Counted from the first letter of the stretch, positions 34,901 through 48,084 are shown. The stretch: 64,000 bases of DNA from Klebsormidium nitens (GCA_000708835.1 DF237012.1:154100-218099); one strand, 5' to 3'. Notes: a model not told the origin generated them from the sequence alone. Program-made: numbers and translations.

Positions 34901-37900
34901 CCTCCACTCGGAACTCCTTGTCGCCCTGCTTCCCCTTGGGGTCCAGCTGCTTGACCGCGGCCACGCGGCCGCCCTCGAGCGCGGCGCGATAAACCCTGCC
35001 AAAACCCCCTTCTCCTAGGATGTTAGCCTTGGAGAAGTTGCCGGTCGCCAGCGCGAGGTCCTTGTACGTGAACACCTCGGCGGTCACGTGGCGCGTGCGC
35101 GCGGCCGCGAGCGCGAAGTGCATCGTCCGGCGCCAGACTGCAGCAGAAGTCATCTTTCAGATATCTGCGGACCGCATTCCTTTGCTCCTTGCCCATTCAT
35201 CCATCTCGCATGTGGGAGTCCGCAAATGATTCTCGGTTCTGTCCTCTATATCCCTTCGTGATCTCGAGTCCAATTTGGGTCACGTAGGGTGGCAAAGAGG
35301 AGCAAAAAGCAACGTTTGCCATCCTTTTGAAAAGCAGGGAACAAGACAAAGAGTCCCCTAAGAGGCTATAAAATGGATACAGGCTCTCAAGCGTAAGGTC
35401 GCGTCCTTCCTGTCGAAGGCCATGCAGAACTTTTGTGCTCAATCAATTTTTCTCTTACCGTCGGGACTTATAGAGACCACAGCTTTGAAAGACTGAGTTT
35501 CTTAATTCGTATTGATACCTACGCAATGCAGTCTGAACCATGCTTGAAGGGCTCTCTAGGAAACTGCGACGCTTGAGAACCTACGTGGAGCCTGACACGT
35601 GAGCTTTGTGCAGATATTAAGAAGTGAATTGTATAACATTCGGAGGCTGGGGTAGGAGCGTCGAACTGAAGACACCTACCATCTTTTCCTTTCTGGGGGC
35701 TACTTACGGACCGGCCCCAACTGACGCAAAAGTTGCCTGCCAGCAAAGAGCGTTTGCGTCAAAGGCTTTCCGCTTAATCGTGCCATGCCGGTTCCCTTAA
35801 GCGATGGTTAGCTTGAGCGTGTCGCTGTCCGCTTGCTTCAGTGTATTGAAGAAAGTTTGCCTCTGTTCCCGGTCTCTTTCTAGCGGTATGCACAAACCTT
35901 GCGGAGAGCTTCCACTGTTCTGCCATCGACTCAATCTCAAGAGCCACTCCCGTGTGCATACACCCTATCGCTTTAGCCTCGCGGAGCCGACGACGTCTAC
36001 GTCTACATCTTTCTCCCTGATCTCTGAAGGCAAGTATGAAGTTCGACCCTTCGACCATCCTTCAGCGACGCCCATTCCAACTTTTGTTCAGTCTGTGGTC
36101 CGAGCGCTTGCTACAACTGACCAACCTTTATACGATGGATAGTCCACCCATCGAAAGTTGAAGGTAGGGAATTCCCACCGTTCTTGTCGCGCTGAACCTT
36201 TTGGAAGCTCAGGCTCGGGTGCAGCCCCCTCCGCCGCACAACAAACACCGCGCCGGCTGTAGCCACCGCCAAAACGACCACCGCTGCAAGGACCCCACCC
36301 ACGATGCTGCCCACTTTGGCCCCGCTGCTGGAAGACGTGCCGGGAGCGCTGGCGCCTACATTGAGAGGTAGAAAATTTGGTGTTGATAACTTGGCATCGA
36401 TTGGCAGTGATCTTTACATATTGGCGTTACGTTGCCTTGTGCACAGATCAATCGAAGAACCCCTAACAATGGTTTCTTCTTAAGTGGCCCTGCTGCTGGA
36501 AGACGTGCTGGGGGCGCTGGCACCTGTTTGGGGGGGTAAGCATTCCGATTTTAGCAGTCGTTATTATGTTCGAGTTCCCGGATCTTAGCTCTTTGGCTTT
36601 CAGTAGCCCTGCGTGCGATCTCACTTAAAGAGGACTCCCGCGATGCTGCCCACTTTGGCCCCGCTACTGGAAGAAGTGCCGGGGGCGCTAGCACCTGTTC
36701 GAGGGGGTAAACATTTCGGATTTAGCAATCTTTAGTACTTGCATTCAGTGGATCTCAGCTCTTTGGCTTTCAGTAGCCTTGCGTGCAGTCTCGTCTGAGG
36801 AAGAACCACAATGCTACCCCCTTGGGTCTTGATGAAAGAAGACGGGCCGGGGGCACTGGCACCGAAAGCGGGGGTTAAAGAGGTTTCGGGTTTCGTAGAC
36901 CTCAAAATATCGGCTTTCAATGACCTTAGACGCTTGGCTTTCAGAAGCCTTATGTCGAGAAACGCATCAGGATGTTCCCACTTTGACCCCATGACCCCAC
37001 TGCTCGAAGACGTGCGAGGGGTCACTTGCGCCTACTAAGGCAAGAGGGGGAAAAAGAACTTGTGACGTGTGAGGACGAATGCGGGGAAATGCGAAGTCGT
37101 TACGAAGCGCTCTGCTTCTTCTGGGGCCACTGACACGTCCCAAAGACGACGGGGAACGTACTAGAAAATGGCTCAATACGAAGACGGCCAAGGCCGGTCT
37201 AAAATATTCTCAAAACTTTGGCAGGCGGCTAATCTCTTAACTTGCTACCTTTACTTTCAGAGGCGCCTTAGGCAGTGGACAGTACGTAAACCTTTTCCTG
37301 GTCTCACCAGACGGAGGTTTCACCTCGCCGAAGGCAGCCGTCACACGATTGGCAACGCGCCCACCATGTCAAGCTATGGAACACCTTTCTTGTAGCATTT
37401 TGTTGCAAAGACCGTCGGTTGAAGACGTTCTGACGGATCGAAATCTCCAGCAATTATGTCTCTCGGTCTACAACTCACCCACGCTTGTAGCGCTCCGCGC
37501 TGCTGCCCCCCCCACTGTCGACCCGTTCGCCTCGCCCAGAATGACCGTCGGCGCCGGTCCGGCCTGCGCAGGAACCAAAGCCGCGACGCCCTCCGGCCCG
37601 CTTATGGAAAACGACTGCAGCCCGATCGACGAACTGGGAAGCGCCAGCTGGCGCTGTTCGGACACGCCAGTCCCGCTGAGCTGGATGAACGTGCCTGGCT
37701 CCCAACCGTTGCCGGACGCGGCTTTCAGCCATAGGTTGTAGGCGCCGGGAGGGAAGCAGGCGGCGACGATGGTGGTGGAGTGATTTGTGTAGTTGCTTCC
37801 CTGGAGGGGGACGGGAAACGTCTTGATTCAGAGACGTGCAGCAAAGGAGCGAAGGAGAGTAGCAATGAACGCCTGCAAACATGAAAGATGAGACCTCGAA

Positions 37901-39366
37901 GGATTGTGAAGCTTGTTCGTAGTGGCAGCACTAACTCTGATGGATCCAAACTCGTAGTTTCAGTTCCGTATTCTACATCTCTTTAGAACAATCTTACCTT
38001 TCCTATATGATTCTTATAAACGAAGAATTGACAAAGGGACGAACGTTCGCTTGCCGCAGAACTTCATGCAAAGGGAATGCGTTTCAGCCCTGTGACAAAC
38101 ACGATAAATTGAGCCCAAAGGCTTGAAGGCTTTGCTTTTCTTAGAGGAAAATCATACCTGGAGGAGAACGTGCGTGGAAAAGGTTGCTGAAGTGATGGTC
38201 CACGACGCATCGGCTGCGCGTCCCTCTGCATGAAAGGTGATGGTAACAGGGACGCCGGTCGGGGAATCGGTACAGACGTCTGCAGCTGCAACACAATGAT
38301 GGACCAACTTCAGTTTTTCCGCAAGTCTCACAAGGTTGTTTGGGCAATTTCCTGCTTTCCGCTTGATAGGGAAGTAAGTCGAAGGTAGTTGTTCCAACAT
38401 GTTCCTCTAACTTGACTACCTGAGTTGTCTGACTTCTAGGTTTCCAACGTCTTCTGAACCTGGCAGCTCGCTCGGAAAGCGCTGTATTATGCCACAGGTG
38501 GGGTTGTGCAGCTCAAAGAACACACAGTGGGCCTCTTCTGCTTCAAAATTCAGCTTTTGGTCAGGCTAATCATGCTGAAAGTGAAGAGCCCTGTGCCCCA
38601 GCCCTGAAAGGCTGTTTGTGTAAGGGGGTGAGTCACAACGTCAGCATGGCCCGATGCGGACCATCGTGTGTCTAGTCACCTTCTGTGTTCCCTACCAGAA
38701 TTACTGCTTGCAGGTAAATTCGTGGTCCCCATATTTTGAGGATGTCCCCTCTATGTCTCCCAGGCCCACTCACAGGAAAGAGACCAGAGCAATGGGCTGA
38801 GCAAGTCGTGTGCTTTACCACTCACTAAAAACAGCACTTGTCATGCGGACTTGCGTGACTATTGGGTATTATCAGTGGTCAAGCTGCTCAACGAGATTGG
38901 TCAGTGGCAAGTTCGCAAAAGGGCACTCGCTTCATGCAGAATGTGCCAGCTCTACCTTAGAGCCAAGTGGCAGGTTTTGCAGCTCACTGCTGATGCTCTT
39001 CTAGAAGCTGACGCTCCAGACTTTGGAAAACCTTAGAAAGCTATCATTTTGATGTTGTGATGTACAGCAGTAGCAGTTGAATCTAAGCAGGCAGGTACAT
39101 ATTTGACTTCATCTGTACACCTGATGCGAAGAACTCTCTTCGCATGAACCACAATCTCTTCCCTTGAGTACAGAGGAGCCTGACCAAAGTAATAATTATG
39201 AAAGGTACACTTCGAAGGTGAACCAAGAGTTCTCGCATTTTAGCCGCTAGTGTGGTTGACTGAGAAGAGCCCAGAACTCACCATTCTGACCCTGTGCTGC
39301 AGCTAGGAGCTGAGCAACGGCTGCAAAGAACGCGACCAAACCGAGCACTCGTTTACTGCCCTCCAT
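31920..39366 (-). CDS. Receptor-like kinase (ALE2-type kinase domain) with C-terminal RING finger
   Basis: There are eleven exons, all in phase, encoding 670 aa: 39366-39282, 38285-38158, 37800-37479, 36355-36179, 35137-34902, 34620-34494, 34182-34025, 33801-33721, 33449-33306, 32856-32626 and 32243-31920. A signal peptide (1-27) precedes an ectodomain with N-Y-T/N-H-S glycosylation sites and a C-F-P-P-G-A-Y...G-N-G-W motif. The membrane helix is at about 194-218. Kinase landmarks are G-E-G-G-F-G (279-284), K300, H-R-D-F-K (394-398), D-F-G (414-416) and A-P-E-Y (440-443). [14 protein letters not shown] and M-C-V-Q resemble land-plant ALE2 kinases. The last exon encodes a C3HC4 RING (C594-C633) after a Ser-rich linker. 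The intron before exon 10 is ordinary, so the RING is joined by normal splicing and not by read-through. Signalling coupled to ubiquitin ligation is inferred. Confidence 0.88.
36296..37040. repeat. About 160-bp tandem array copying the exon 4 acceptor boundary of the kinase gene
   Basis: Five units start at about 36296 (real exon 4 boundary), 36480, 36640, 36808 and 36968. Each repeats the minus-strand start of exon 4 ([17 protein letters not shown]) together with its upstream intron, including the CTCTTTGGCTTTCAGTAGCC segment. Copies decay with distance from the true exon and no longer keep its reading frame. Confidence 0.8.
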
Positions 39367-42300
39367 GGCCGTGCCAAACCTGTCCTTCCTAAAGCTAAGC
39401 GCAGGCCGTGGAACGCACAAATCTAGCTACAAAATTGTCGTGCACCACCCATAAACGCTGAGCTGTCTTCCGGCACCCTCCTTGTCGATAGCTTGAACGT
39501 GAGCTCGCTGTGTCAACTTTCGAAGAGGTCACAGCAACAATGCGGGAGCTCGCTGCAGACTTATAACCACTAGTCAAAGTGAATTAGGTGCCGCACAATG
39601 CCATGCGTTTTCATTCAGACCAAGAAGGCCGATATTCCAGCAGAAGGTAAGAAACAACTCTTGGCCCCTTCCAAGCTGCAAGCTGCATGCAATGTAGGCC
39701 AGGCGTAAAGCTGTTGCGCTTTACTGGCAGAAAAGCAGCTTGTCCTTTGTCATAGTGACAACTCCCTTCCGCCCTGCAGGTTGAACCGCTTTCTCCGAGA
39801 AGCTGGGCCGGCCGACCTTTTTAGCTCTCTAGATTCTTGCAAACATGAATTGTGACAGCCCTAGTGATACTGTAGTGGTCATCAGCTCTTGCAGCAGCTC
39901 AGCTCAACAGCTCAACAGCTGCAGCTCAGCTTATCAACTGGCAATATATATATAAAGCCGTTCTTACCCCTTCTGGCAATCTGACGGTTCTAGTGGCTGT
40001 ACCTCGCGCGCGCAAACTTGCTTATCGACGGTCGGATGCGGTCCGGCACACAAACCTCCGAAACCCGGCGGCCGCGCGATCCAGCGCCCAAACCCGGATT
40101 AGCGCTAGGATGATATATTGATCGATCATATGGAGCTAGCTAGAGTAGGACTAGCTGTTTCATTATGTCCCTAGTGTAAATCAGCACCAGCTAGTCTTAA
40201 GCTGCACTTCCTTCGCCCAGAAACTCGTTTTTGTTCAAAACTGCTGACTGCAGCTGCTTTCTTTAAAACATAACAATCTGTAAAGGCATGCAGGCAATTG
40301 ACAGATCCGAATGGGCAAAAGTGCTGGTTGGAAAAGAAGTCTGGTGGGTACCAGCTGGAATGGCCGTGAGCGATATGCATTTCGAGCGGCGCGGCGGGGT
40401 CGTGCAGCTGCGCATTCGCGAGGCCCCCCCCGAAGCGTGGGGGACGGTGCGCCCCAACGCTGTCTTTCAAAAGGGAGCCACATATCGAGCTATTTCAAAA
40501 CGGCGCTCCGGGATTGCTGTAAAGGAGAAAATGGTTCCGGTTTTAGCGAAAAAGCTGTCCACTGTGGCAGAAGAGGGAGAAGCGCCGGAACATACTGTCG
40601 AAGAAGACGGTTTGGTCGACGAAGCAGGTATATGTTGCGCATGGTGGCATGGTGTGAAGCCCCATAGTCGTGGACCTTAATGACAGTGTGAACAGCTGCC
40701 CAGATTTCGGCCCCTTAGAACGGCGAAACGCGACGCGGAATGAAGCCTCCACGCCCGATGGAGCTCATACAGAACCAGAATCGGGGATAAAGAAACAGTT
40801 GATGTTCCGTTTCTAGATCACTCTTCGATTTGTGAGTTCCTGAAACTGATTTGTTCCAAACGAAAGGCCAGTGGGTTTGTTCAAGGTGCCATTGATCGTG
40901 ACACTGATCCATCATCATTTAGCCGCATGAGTAGAAGTGCATCAATTTGATCAATTCTGCCGTCCACTTTGGGTCAGAGTCTTCAACCTTCGCAGCATGT
41001 ACTAAGACGGCTGTAGTGCATCGGTGGCTTTGTTCAGTCCGTTGTAGATATGCTGACGTCTGGATTGCTCGTCTTGATTAGAAGTTGCTGGCTTGCGCAC
41101 ATGCTACCGCCTGTCAGCTCTCATTATGCCCTGCAATGACTCGGCGAGCCATTGATGTTCCTTTTTTGTCTACGATGAGAAGAAAAATGGTAGTAGATAT
41201 AGCTTTCCCTCAGGATTACTTGGATATCAATAAACTAATATTGCGCAGCCTTCACTGTTTCGAATGTCCGTATATCATTCTGCAATGTCCACGACCGCCG
41301 GGGGAGGAAGTTGGAATGGTGGAGTGGTCACCGGTAGTCGCGGCTGCCACATTGGAGAACGAAAACGTAACGACGCCGGTTTGAACACGGTTCTCCGCAG
41401 GACGCGTCCTGCTTCAGGATCTCAGTTGCCCGGATCCTCGCCCCGTTCATCCTTATTCGTTCGCGCCCTTGTATTCAGTTCGTCAACTGGCCGACGCTTT
41501 GACATGAATCGATGCGGTTAATTTAAGGTGCTTCCTGAAGCTTTTCTTGATCCATTTGTCATTGCTGCCAACGTCGTTCCATGATTCATGCTGCTAGCAC
41601 ATGAACCTCCCTTTGAATTCCATGTTTGCGTGTGCAAATAATTTTGATGATTTCTTCTTTGCCTAGTCATGGTGGGCAGGTACAACTTCAGGGGTTGAAT
41701 AATTATACAGGACCGAAAGCACCAGGCTGCTGCATGCAACAGCCTTACAGGCGATCAGGCGACCCTCCAGTTGCGACCCGCGGCGCTCGTTTTAGATGGG
41801 CAGCGGCATGATTATTGCACGTCCCCACAATTACCGCCGTTGCTGTTGATCTTCCAATATGAGCTACTGTACTGTGCGTCACGTATGCATGTCTGTTGGG
41901 CGGTCCTGCGGCCGCCATCGCTTACATTGCTCGCAGGTGCGCGGGCCTGTCAAAGGCAAGGCCAAGCATGAAACTGAACCGTGGTTGAACAAGCTCTTGG
42001 GAATACGAAGTCATCATGAAGTCGGACAAGGGCCTGCATAGCTGGCGCGCGGCTAAGGTAGTGGGTGCCTGTCATGGCAGGTTGATCCCCAACCCGGCGC
42101 AGCCACGGGGCAGAGCTTCGAAGCGGACATGCATCACTTAGGCGTCTAGCTCCGCATCCGGCTTGTCCAAAAGCTCATGCAGCTAGCGTCCAAATTATGC
42201 AGAGTGCCAGCTAGACATGTCAGTCCCAGACCAATCATTAAATTCTTTCCAAAAGCACCAGAGCTAGATGCACCCGGTTGATTTACAGATATAGACTCAT

Positions 42301-42909
42301 GCAGAGCTGCGCAGCCGCAGCTGCATGTGCATATGCATCAACATTCAAGTAAGTTTCGAAAGAAAGTGCCTCGCCATACGCCGCACCTGCCATGGGCTGG
42401 CAATTGCAAGTATTAGCACGATCGACTGCAGTGCACGTAACCGTCATGACATTCGATCATTCTGTCTCAATCTTGATCAGGTTAAGTTAGCGGTAAGACA
42501 CGAGATCATGTGCCCCATCAGGCCAATCTAACAGCTCATCCGAGACCTCAGAGCTCGATTACCGTCATCAACGAACTTCATATGTCAAAACTGCGAGGCA
42601 ACTTGGCATTGACAACGGAATCACTGAAAGCTATAGTATCCCTTATTATAAGGTGAAAATAGTGCGAAACAAAAGCATCCGATATCCTGAAAGCTGCTTG
42701 CCGTCACAATGTGTATGATCAATTATGGTACAGTTGTGCCTCCTTGTCACAGAAGCCCGACCTATTCTGCGTCACTAGGAACAAATGAAGCCAATCTAAA
42801 TGCGGAAAGTGTTGCTAAGCTTGAATAAGCACTGCAGTCCACTTGTGCTTCAACCTCAGTTTACGCAAACACCTACATACCTCCACTTGCTGCAACATTT
42901 GCATACGAA
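39367..42909. other. Intergenic region between the kinase-RING gene start and LPP-delta 3' end
   Basis: The kinase-RING promoter lies in the part nearest 39367. The remainder holds short GC- and TA-rich runs near 39940-40130 and one open frame at 40288-40680, listed separately. No other gene is supported. Confidence 0.4.
40288..40680 (+). CDS. Hypothetical ORF of 130 codons
   Basis: Open frame starting M-Q-A-I-D-R-S-E-W. The stretch from about codon 35 to 65 (R-R-G-G-V-V-Q-L-R-I-R-E-A-P-P) has GC-rich third positions like true exons nearby. A donor-like AG/GTATAT at 40626 suggests it could be a first exon. No family, signal peptide or membrane segment is recognised. A minus-strand frame overlaps it, so the coding strand is not certain. 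Confidence 0.2.
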   Translation: MQAIDRSEWAKVLVGKEVWWVPAGMAVSDMHFERRGGVVQLRIREAPPEAWGTVRPNAVFQKGATYRAISKRRSGIAVKEKMVPVLAKKLSTVAEEGEAPEHTVEEDGLVDEAGICCAWWHGVKPHSRGP

Positions 42910-45900
42910 CTAGAGCGACAGAAACTGGAATACATACGGCATGCCTTCCGTAACCGTCCATGCTACGCTAGCATAAGATATTAACCTGATTGTCGTGTCG
43001 AGATTGAACCCCTCGTCCTCGACCCAGTGCTTCGAATCCTTTTCCTGTCCTAACTTAGCCGTACTATCCCAACTTGCTTCCGATGTTTGTTTCCGCTCGG
43101 AGTTGGCCCCGTTCGTCTGAGGCCAACCCAGACCTCGATCCGCTTCTTGCCCCCAAGGCTGCCTTTTGTGTAGCGACGAAGTGTTCGAGGGAGAGGCGGG
43201 TAGACTTGGAAACTCGGCGACTCTCGTGGGGGACTCCTTGTCAACCGGGAGAGCACTGCAGCCTCTGATTGGGATGCCGAGAGCGCGGGTCACAGCCGGT
43301 AGGGTCGCCTTCAAGAACGCCTTGCTGCCTTCCTTGGCGAAGAGGATCGCCGGCAAGCCTGAATCATCACAGAGAGTGGCAGCTTGTGGGAACACTTTCA
43401 GAAAGCTGCGAAGTCAGTGACAGCAGAGGGGATATCCGGCTCCTGAAAACCAGAGGGACAGCCCGAGAAGAATGTGATTTCCGTTATGAGATCCTCACAA
43501 CGGATTCCTACGATGTCTCTCAGTTACCCGCTCTTTGAATTTTGTGTAGGGCGTGGAAATTCACCGAGACAACGGATAAATTCGGCTCTTACAGATGAAA
43601 AGCATATGCGTCTTACTTGAGGAGCCGGGAAAACAATCGAAAGAGCCAGATTAGAATGGGGAAGCAGCTGTAGCAGCAGAAAGAAGTGAGAAAACTAGTG
43701 CAATCACACACCGCTCGGAAATGTTCACGCAGGCTATCACGTTTTTCGTGATACCCTGTCCGACCTTGTCCAACCCTGCAATCAGTCCAGTAGACTTGGA
43801 AAGAAAGTACTCTGCAAATGTGGGCATTGATTGTCCTTCACAGTAGTGAAAAATATCGAGGAGATCCGCTTACCAATCAGCAACCGCTTGGCAATCGCGA
43901 TGGCACCCGGTCTCGTGAATATCGGCAGAGGGGCCGCCAGCCCATTGTGAAACTGGGCGAAGGTTCTATGGACGCCGACGATCTGAGACAAGGCAAAATT
44001 GACGTCACTTAGCGACACCTCAGAACACGTGGCTAAAGCTGAGTTCTTTCTATTTAGGCCGTTGGAATTCGGTGAGGACGATCCTCCATCCAATAGTGGG
44101 GCCCCCACCCATACTCTGGTCGCAAAGTGACAGCTCGACTTTTTTTCTTAATCTCGTGAGGCCACTCTCGAGCATGCTGCAAAAGCGAGTCGGCTGAACG
44201 CTTCAACTCGTTGGGACGTGTGTCTCCGAATGGGAGTCAACGATGCCCAATCTACTCCTCACATGGACCACTAACGACTGCAATCGTGTCTGCAGGCGAG
44301 CAAACGAGGGATGGAGAGACCGGAACGAAAGCAACGGACTGCTCACCACGCCCAGAGCAACCCCGTTGAAGGACACGTGGTAGTCGTAACTAGGAGTGGG
44401 CGTCTCTGGCACCGGGTACAGGCAGTTGAAGAGAACCGCCAGCACAATCTGGAAGGAGATCACTGCGACGACAAGAGGGAGCAATCAGCACGAGCCACAA
44501 AAAACTATGTTTGACTGGCGCTCCTGTCTAGCAGGTGCGTGGCGGCGATATCAATGGATGAGCCGTCGACGCGCGAGATAAGCCGGCGGTCACCATTTGA
44601 CTGCAGTCAAGCTCAAGTGGTGAACACTGCAAAGTGCCGGACTCTTGTACGTTACGTTGGCTCGCACGTATGCCGAGCCCCACGCACAACCCTGCATGCG
44701 CAGAACCGAGGGACAAATGCTCTCCAAGATCCTTTAAATGTGGAGCAGAACTCCTCTCAATATCAGAGCCGGTCTCTCCTTCTTTTCAGGAACAGAGCAG
44801 GCGACCTCAGGCAAAAGCACACAAGCAGGCATTCGTCCAAAACCAAAATTTTCTCGTCTGTCAGTTGCGTGTCGCCCTCGGAGGCTCGCTCGCATTGTGG
44901 TCCCCTCCGTCCCTTCGTCTTGCACGGTTGTGGTCCCGGATACCAGTCCCAAGCGCCCCCTTTCTCCAGATTTCCAAACTTATTTTGAGTTCACATTATG
45001 AAAATAGCTGCCAAGTGTGCTGCCCTCACCGTTGGTTCCCCCAGTGACCCAGCTGTCAACGAAGCGGTCCACCTGACACCAGAGCACGAGCGCTACAGCC
45101 GCAATGATGGCGCCCACATACATGTCCACAGGAGAGTGCATCCCCTGGTAGAGCCGGCCTGGAAAGCAGCACGGGCAAACATGTCAGGTGCCTTGGAAAT
45201 TACGAAAAATACATTCGAAAAATTTGCTTTGCGCTTCTACAAACGATGAGCTTTGCGCCTCTATAAGCAATCCGCCTTTACTAGTGATTAGCTTCTCAAA
45301 TCTACGAGTGATGAAAAAGTGCAGGGGCTCAAGGTGATGCTAAACGCCTCTACATTTTGCGTTTATCACGAGGTGATCAGGCAGGTGGCATGGCAGTTTG
45401 GGCACGACGCTTTTGTGTTGGGGTGAGGTTGAGTCCAAAACCTGGGGTAAACGTGTCCACTCACCATACATAATGAACAAGCCGAGCAGAAGGACCCCCC
45501 CAACCGCGCCCCAGAGAGACGTGATCTCAATCTGGCCTTCTTGCACGAAGTAGTGCACAATGTATCTGCACGGACAGAGGTCCTTTGTGTCAGCATTTGT
45601 TGTCAGGATTTGTCACCTTCACCTGAATGCCTTCTGGGCAATAAATGAGTGGCAGACTACATGGAGGATCTCAAAGAAGCAGACTGCAAGCATATGAAGA
45701 CTGGGATAGTGCGCTTACCCAAGCAATGCAAGCGTATTGATTGTGTGCGTGGAAGGCAGCCCATACTCCTGGGCGTTGGTCTTGTCGTTGTCGTTGTTCC
45801 GGATCCGAACGACGGGGGGGGACGGCGGCCGGGGTGCACACACAACGTCCTGCATACAAGAGCGGGCGTTCCACTTCATCAACTTGGAATACCTGATCCA

Positions 45901-48084
45901 TGTAACAGCGCACGGGTGCCTATATCTTAGGATAGAAAGTCCGCAATGAAGAAACATCCCTGAATGGATCTTGGCAGCTAATACGGATGCTGTCTGTTGT
46001 CATCCTGACTACTAAGGTAGACCTTGGACTTCCCAATGTGATGGTAACAAGCTGGTCAGAACTGCCGTCGGCTTTGAAAGGCTTACAGTCGAACTCTTGC
46101 ATGATGCATGCCCTCCTGAGAAGGCGCACATGGGTCGTAACGATGCTGAGAACTTTTTAACGACCTGAAAGTTGAATCTCCTACAACTCGCGCAACAAGA
46201 ACAACCCTCAACTACCGTTTCCATGCTCCCCCACACAAAATTTTGACCTACTAAACCTGTCCCCCCTTTGCCTGTCTCGGTCAAATAACTGATTTGTCAG
46301 GAAAAGAACCAAGAGTTGGTGAATCAGACTTCACCTTGAGTGCATTGCCAATGTACAGGCAGACGGCCATCAGCAGGGCGAGCTGGCGTGCGAGGTATGA
46401 GTAGTTTGCCTAAAGAACAAATAGCCGCAATGAGCCACTGCTTCCAGTAGAGCATAAGAACGACACAAAAACTACATCAAGAAAGCTCTTATTAATACAT
46501 CAAGAAAGAGCCTTTGATCCCCCCCGCTTGCCCCGGTGGAGCTAGGGAGCCCTTTCTCCAAGTGGTCAAAGCTGTCTATACAGCCCAATGTTCAACATAT
46601 CTGGCCCCATTCTTTTGGGTGTATGAAAAGTCACCGCTGTCGACAAGGCCAATTCTTGTCTGGTGACCATGTGGCAGACACACATTCTCTGACCATTCAC
46701 AATATATGAAGTTTTGACATGTTTCTCATTTGTTGAAATCCTAAGCAATGCACGCACATGACGACACCAGCAAGCTGGTTGACTAGAAACAATGAGCAAC
46801 CTGTTCTTCTTATGCTGTGCAGAACACCCTCGATTAGGAAGTGTTGAAACCAAATCGATTTGCCCCAAAAATCAAGAAGTGCTCACCCAGAATAGAAGAG
46901 GCAGAAACGTGGCGTAGAACTCGATGGACACGCAGAGGGAGCAGAAGGAGATGAGCTGGCTCAGCAGGGGATGCTGGATTTTCTGCAGGTTGAATGAGGA
47001 TGATGTCAGGAACCGAATGTCCTTGGCCGATGTCGATTGATCGTAAGTTGCACATTATGGGGCAGCTGCGATGCAGTACACAATGCCCGATGTCGACATG
47101 GGCCTGTAAGCTCGGACCTGCCCGTCAGTGTTAGGATGCGAAATGGGGCCGGAGCCATGGATCGGTTCAATGCTGTCCCGACAACTACGCAGGACTGGGA
47201 ATGGGAAAAGTGCAGATAAGGCATAGTGTCTCAGCGATGTTGGTCTTGGAAAGCTTGCACTAGGAAGATGCAATACTCTGCTTGATCGATGCGGCAAGCA
47301 ACATGACTGCATCGCATAAATTGTCGCATTGAGGTCAAGCCTGCGTTGCCCGAGGAGCTCATGCAAATGTAAACGGCATTTTACCGCTGCTGTTTATAAG
47401 CCATAAATGTTCAGCCAAGCTTGAGGTGCGTTGGGAAGCAAGGAATTGACATGTCAGGGGAAAAGGCCAACCTTCTGTTTCATGGCCACCAATTGAGGTT
47501 TCACTCAGCGCGACCTTGCTTCAATCATGCCACAAACAAGAGCAATAAGAGAGGCAAGAAACCAAGCAAGACTCGCAAGATCTAGCCAGCCGATAAGCCA
47601 GCAACATTCAGGGGAGCGCCGCAAAGAATAGCAAACCCTCTGTTTGCAGATCACAGAGCTCTCGCAGGCTTTCCGATTTCTAAATGCAACCTCAAGCAAT
47701 GGGGCAGAGCTGAAGATTATCCAATCGGCTGCCAATGTGCAGATTTGTTCATTTGATCAAACCTAATTTCAATCACTGAATCTGGGGCAGTTCACGCACT
47801 CCTCAGCAGCAAACAAGTAGTAGCTAGCACTCTATGCAAGCGACAATGTGCTTCCTTTAGCTCACCTGAGCTCCCAAGACCACCCACAAACCCTGCTTAA
47901 CCCACTTCACGGTCCAAGGCCGCATCTGGCTCCGCACTGCGAGGGTTAGCTGCATAACCCTGGCTATGTACATAAAGGTCAAGATCCCCGCAATAGTGCT
48001 TATCTGCCAGATTGGAAATCCCCCTGGGATCATCAGGGCCACTCTCCCAAAGGCCGCATCCATGCTGCTCATTTCAACATCCAT
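42910..48084 (-). CDS. LPPD: Lipid phosphate phosphatase delta (sphingosine-1-phosphate phosphatase type)
   Basis: There are nine exons with consistent phases, encoding 474 aa: 48084-47866, 46982-46887, 46409-46335, 45849-45719, 45565-45465, 45158-45030, 44462-44347, 43982-43874 and 43358-42910. This PAP2-superfamily membrane enzyme dephosphorylates long-chain base 1-phosphates, in plants usually at the ER. The three catalytic motifs are visible: K-x6-R-P across the exon 3/4 junction (K130-P138), P-S-T-H (162-165, consensus PSGH; plant LPP-delta often PSSH), and R-L-Y-Q-G-M-H-S-P-V-D with its His and Asp. Several hydrophobic helices flank them. Conserved blocks Y-P-V-P-E-T-P-T-P-S-Y-D-Y-H, F-N-G-V-A-L-G and A-L-G-I-P-I-R agree with LPP-delta. 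Exon 9 has a polar, low-complexity loop before the last helix. The start is the first Met of the open exon. Confidence 0.9.

Noticed and set aside
36296-37040. CRISPR-like regular spacing of repeats
   Set aside because: Units are about 160 bp, contiguous and derived from a neighbouring exon; this is a eukaryotic intron.
43706-43780. Open stretch after an AG in the LPP-delta gene, readable as an extra exon
   Set aside because: Joining 43874 directly to 43358 keeps phase and gives the conserved I-G-L-P-A-I-L-F-A-K sequence; the extra piece would need a poor donor and breaks that match.
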